17,146 nucleotides of DNA from Alphaproteobacteria bacterium. Lineage in GTDB: Bacteria > Pseudomonadota > Alphaproteobacteria > Rhodobacterales > Rhodobacteraceae. Both the position numbers and the translations under genes were made by a program. Positions 15,073 through 17,146 of this stretch are shown here, one piece after another. Every line of letters begins with the position of its first letter. Within the stretch, counting starts at the first letter, position 1. The notes beneath the pieces were generated by a model. The model ran no database searches. It saw only the letters and a list, made by a program, of their open reading frames with translations, and was not told the DNA's origin. The stretch is from contig JAADIC010000361.1 in the NCBI GenBank assembly GCA_013151535.1, positions 1 through 17,146 on the forward strand, read 5' to 3'.

Positions 15073-15855
15073 ATGGACAACCTTGTTATCGCCATTTTCC
15101 AAGCCACCGCCCGCGAGGAAAAGCCGGAATACCGGCTGAACTGGCTTGATCTGGCGGCGGAACGGGCCTCGGGCCTCGGGGCGCAAATTCTGATCTGCCC
15201 CGAGCTTTCGCTTTCGGGCTACCGCGTTGCCGACAAGCTGGAAAAACGCGCGATTTCGGTGCTGGGGGAATATGCCCAACGGGTCAGCGAGATCGCAACC
15301 CTGCATGAAATCGCCATCGTTTATGGCTATCCGGAAAAGGCCGATGGGGTGCTTTACAACACGGCGGCTTTTGTGACGGCTGAGGGCAAAATGCTGGGCC
15401 ATCACCGCAAGAACCATCTGCCACCGGGGTTTGAGCGCGATATGTTCGCGCGGGGCAAGCGATTGCGGGTGTTCACCTATCTCGGTTGGAAAATCGCGAT
15501 GTTGATTGGCTATGATCTCGAATTTCCCGAAGCGGCGCGGCAAGCGGCGATGGCCGGGGCCGAGCTGTTGATCGTGCCGACGGTGCTTGATGACGGGCTG
15601 ACATTCGTGGCCGACAAGATCGTACCAGTGCGGGCGCTTGAAAACGGGATATATCTGGCGCAGGCCAACTGGTCCGGGCAGGAACATGGTGTGGCCTATC
15701 GTGGCGGCAGCCGGATTGTCGCGCCCGATGGCGAGGTTATTTGCGAGGCGGCGGATACCGAGATCATTATTCGCGCCGAGTTGCAAAAATCGCGACTGGC
15801 CGAGACCCGCGACGTGATGCCCTATCTGCAAGACCGGCGCAAATACGACCTGTGA
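15073..15855 (+). CDS. Nitrilase-superfamily carbon-nitrogen hydrolase homologue lacking the catalytic Cys
   Basis: This is a 260-residue protein with a full nitrilase/CN-hydrolase fold (PF00795). Family landmarks include VAIFQ-like NLVIAIFQ at the start, the catalytic Glu in CPELSLSGY (E44), the catalytic Lys in HHRKNHLPP (K113), and a Glu in GFERDMF (E121). The nucleophile position, normally the C of (I/V)CYDxEFPE, reads LIGYDLEFPE, so residue 146 is Gly (codon GGC, 15508-15510). As read it should not hydrolyse amides or nitriles by the usual mechanism. AAGGTGG precedes the ATG. The substrate of active homologues cannot be inferred from the neighbours. C42, two residues before E44, is not in a position known to replace it. 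A sequencing error, or a pseudoenzyme, are alternatives. Confidence 0.85.
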   Translation: MDNLVIAIFQATAREEKPEYRLNWLDLAAERASGLGAQILICPELSLSGYRVADKLEKRAISVLGEYAQRVSEIATLHEIAIVYGYPEKADGVLYNTAAFVTAEGKMLGHHRKNHLPPGFERDMFARGKRLRVFTYLGWKIAMLIGYDLEFPEAARQAAMAGAELLIVPTVLDDGLTFVADKIVPVRALENGIYLAQANWSGQEHGVAYRGGSRIVAPDGEVICEAADTEIIIRAELQKSRLAETRDVMPYLQDRRKYDL

Positions 15856-15871
15856 ATTGGAACATTGCGTG

Positions 15872-17146
15872 TCAAGCGCTTTGCAGATCAAACGCCGCCG
15901 CCATCAGGGTTTTGGTATAGTCGGTTTTGGGATTGTCAAACACCTGATCGCCGATCCCCTGCTCGACGATATCACCCTGTTTCATCACCAGAACCTTGTG
16001 GCTTAACGCGCGCACGACTTTCAGGTCGTGGCTGATGAACAGATAGGCAAGCTGGTGTTTCTTTTGCAAATCACGCAACAGATCGACGATTTGCACCTGA
16101 ACCGTCATATCAAGGGCCGAGGTCGGCTCGTCCAGTACCACCAGTTTGGGTTGCAGGATCATGGCGCGGGCAATGGCGATGCGCTGGCGTTGACCGCCGG
16201 AAAATTCGTGCGGATAGCGGGTCATCATGTCGGGCGTCAGGCCGGTTTCAAGCAGAATATCCGCCACCATCTGGCGTTTGTCCTGCCCCGGTTTCAGGCC
16301 CTGAACGCCAAGGCCTTCGGCCACGATCTGCTCCACCGTCAGGCGCGGCGAAAGCGAGCCGTAAGGGTCTTGAAACACCATCTGCATATCGCGGCGCAGC
16401 GGCTGCAATTGCCGGTTTTTCAGGCCCTGCACGTCATTGCCGAGAAACGAAATCCGCCCCTTTGAGGCCAGCAGGCGCATGACCCCCAGCGCCAATGTGG
16501 TCTTGCCAGAGCCGCTTTCGCCGACAATACCCACAGTTTCACCGGCGCGGATGGTGAAATTGGCGGAGTTGACCGCTTTGATATGGCCGGTGGTGCGGCG
16601 CAGAATGCCGGTTTTGATCGGGAACCAGACCCGCAAATCGGTGGTTGTCAGAACCTCGGGGGCGTTTTTTCTGACGGGTTCGGGGCGCCCTGAAGGCTCG
16701 GCCGCCAACAGTTTCCGGGTGTAGGGGTGTTGCGGGTTGCTGAAAATGTCAGCGGTGACGCCAGCCTCGACGATCTGCCCGCCCTGCATCACATTCACCC
16801 GATCCGCGATCTTGCGCACGATGGCCAGATCGTGGGTGATGAACAACAGGCCCATACCTTCGGACTTTTGCAAATCCGCCAGCAGGTCAAGGATCTGGGC
16901 CTGAATGGTCACATCCACCGCCGTTGTCGGCTCATCCGCGATCAACAGATCAGGGCCGTTGGCCAGCGCCATGGCGATCATGATGCGCTGGCGTTGACCG
17001 CCGGAAAACTGGTGCGGGTAGTTCTTCAGCCGATCCTGCGGGTCACGAATGCCGACCTTGTTCAGCAAATCAATGATCCGCGTGCGCGCCGCCGCCCCCA
17101 CCAGCCCCTGATGCAGCGCCAGGCTTTCGCCGATCTGCTTTTCCAG
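15872..17146 (-). CDS. yejF: Double-ATPase oligopeptide/microcin-type ABC transporter protein, 5' end outside window
   Basis: This fused tandem ATP-binding protein of the Opp/Dpp/YejF group powers uptake of peptides. The frame is open to the right edge (LEKQIGESLALHQGL precedes the GTG at 17101), so about one third of the first domain, with its Walker A, is off the window. Counting from that GTG, domain 1 has the signature FSGGQRQR (32-39), Walker B LLIADEPT (52-59) and switch His FITHD (87-91). An oligopeptide-specific region HPYTRKLLAAEPSG (125-138) follows. Domain 2 is complete: Walker A GESGSGKTT (194-202), Q-loop VFQDPYGS (242-249), FSGGQRQR (300-307), LDEPTSALD (323-331) and FISHD (355-359). 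yejF fits best by fusion and motif; dppDF-type fusions are alternatives. It converges with the nitrilase gene, 16 bases apart. Confidence 0.88.
   Translation of the reverse strand: MEKQIGESLALHQGLVGAAARTRIIDLLNKVGIRDPQDRLKNYPHQFSGGQRQRIMIAMALANGPDLLIADEPTTAVDVTIQAQILDLLADLQKSEGMGLLFITHDLAIVRKIADRVNVMQGGQIVEAGVTADIFSNPQHPYTRKLLAAEPSGRPEPVRKNAPEVLTTTDLRVWFPIKTGILRRTTGHIKAVNSANFTIRAGETVGIVGESGSGKTTLALGVMRLLASKGRISFLGNDVQGLKNRQLQPLRRDMQMVFQDPYGSLSPRLTVEQIVAEGLGVQGLKPGQDKRQMVADILLETGLTPDMMTRYPHEFSGGQRQRIAIARAMILQPKLVVLDEPTSALDMTVQVQIVDLLRDLQKKHQLAYLFISHDLKVVRALSHKVLVMKQGDIVEQGIGDQVFDNPKTDYTKTLMAAAFDLQSA

Noticed and set aside
15028..15891. Long open frame (287 codons) on the minus strand antisense to the nitrilase-like gene
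   Set aside because: It has no recognisable domain, is rich in Arg/His from GC-rich antisense codons, and lies over a clearly conserved gene.

Overview
The window looks like chromosomal sequence from a non-enteric alphaproteobacterium of the Rhodobacteraceae/Roseobacter group. The evidence is the fused order ccoNOQP-ccoGHIS, a universal stress gene, fnrL and hemN, which is the arrangement known from Rhodobacter. Alphaproteobacterial forms of tyrC and an extensin-like gene, moderately high GC, and near-consensus FNR boxes agree. The species cannot be named from sequence reading alone. No rRNA, tRNA, CRISPR array, transposase or integrase was seen.

Layout. Positions 1-740 (+) hold the C-terminal end of the primosomal helicase PriA. 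After an AT-rich paired-palindrome repeat comes a tight + strand amino-acid group, hisC-tyrC (stop/start overlap), followed by an exported extensin-like putative LAS metallopeptidase. Convergent to these, on the minus strand from 11693 down to 3855, lies the complete machinery for cbb3-type cytochrome c oxidase. This comprises the structural operon ccoN-ccoO-ccoQ-ccoP, a terminator plus a second FNR-type promoter, and then the assembly operon ccoG-ccoH-ccoI-ccoS. Divergent from ccoN is a double-domain universal stress protein gene (+). A second paired-palindrome repeat separates it from fnrL (-). fnrL diverges from hemN (+, oxygen-independent coproporphyrinogen III dehydrogenase). The right end has a nitrilase-superfamily gene (+) and, convergent with it, the 3' part of a double-ATPase oligopeptide ABC transporter gene (YejF type).

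The centre (3855-14998) reads as one low-oxygen module. FnrL senses O2 through a cysteine-ligated Fe-S cluster. Four near-perfect TTGAT-N4-ATCAA boxes sit in front of ccoN, usp, ccoG and fnrL/hemN. The targets are the high-affinity terminal oxidase, its copper and maturation proteins, and the anaerobic heme-synthesis step that supplies its hemes.

The main oddities are as follows. fnrL has an extra G in a G-run that destroys the DNA-binding helix frame, while the rest of the gene reads intact in the next frame. ccoG has a 2-base excess near its N-terminus, again with both halves well conserved. The nitrilase-like protein has Gly where the family has its catalytic Cys. Two dispersed paired palindromes share the same architecture. 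The hemN FNR box is centred exactly 41.5 bases from the likely ATG, suggesting a leaderless message. The two frameshifts may be assembly errors or real lesions in the same regulon; sequence alone cannot decide.
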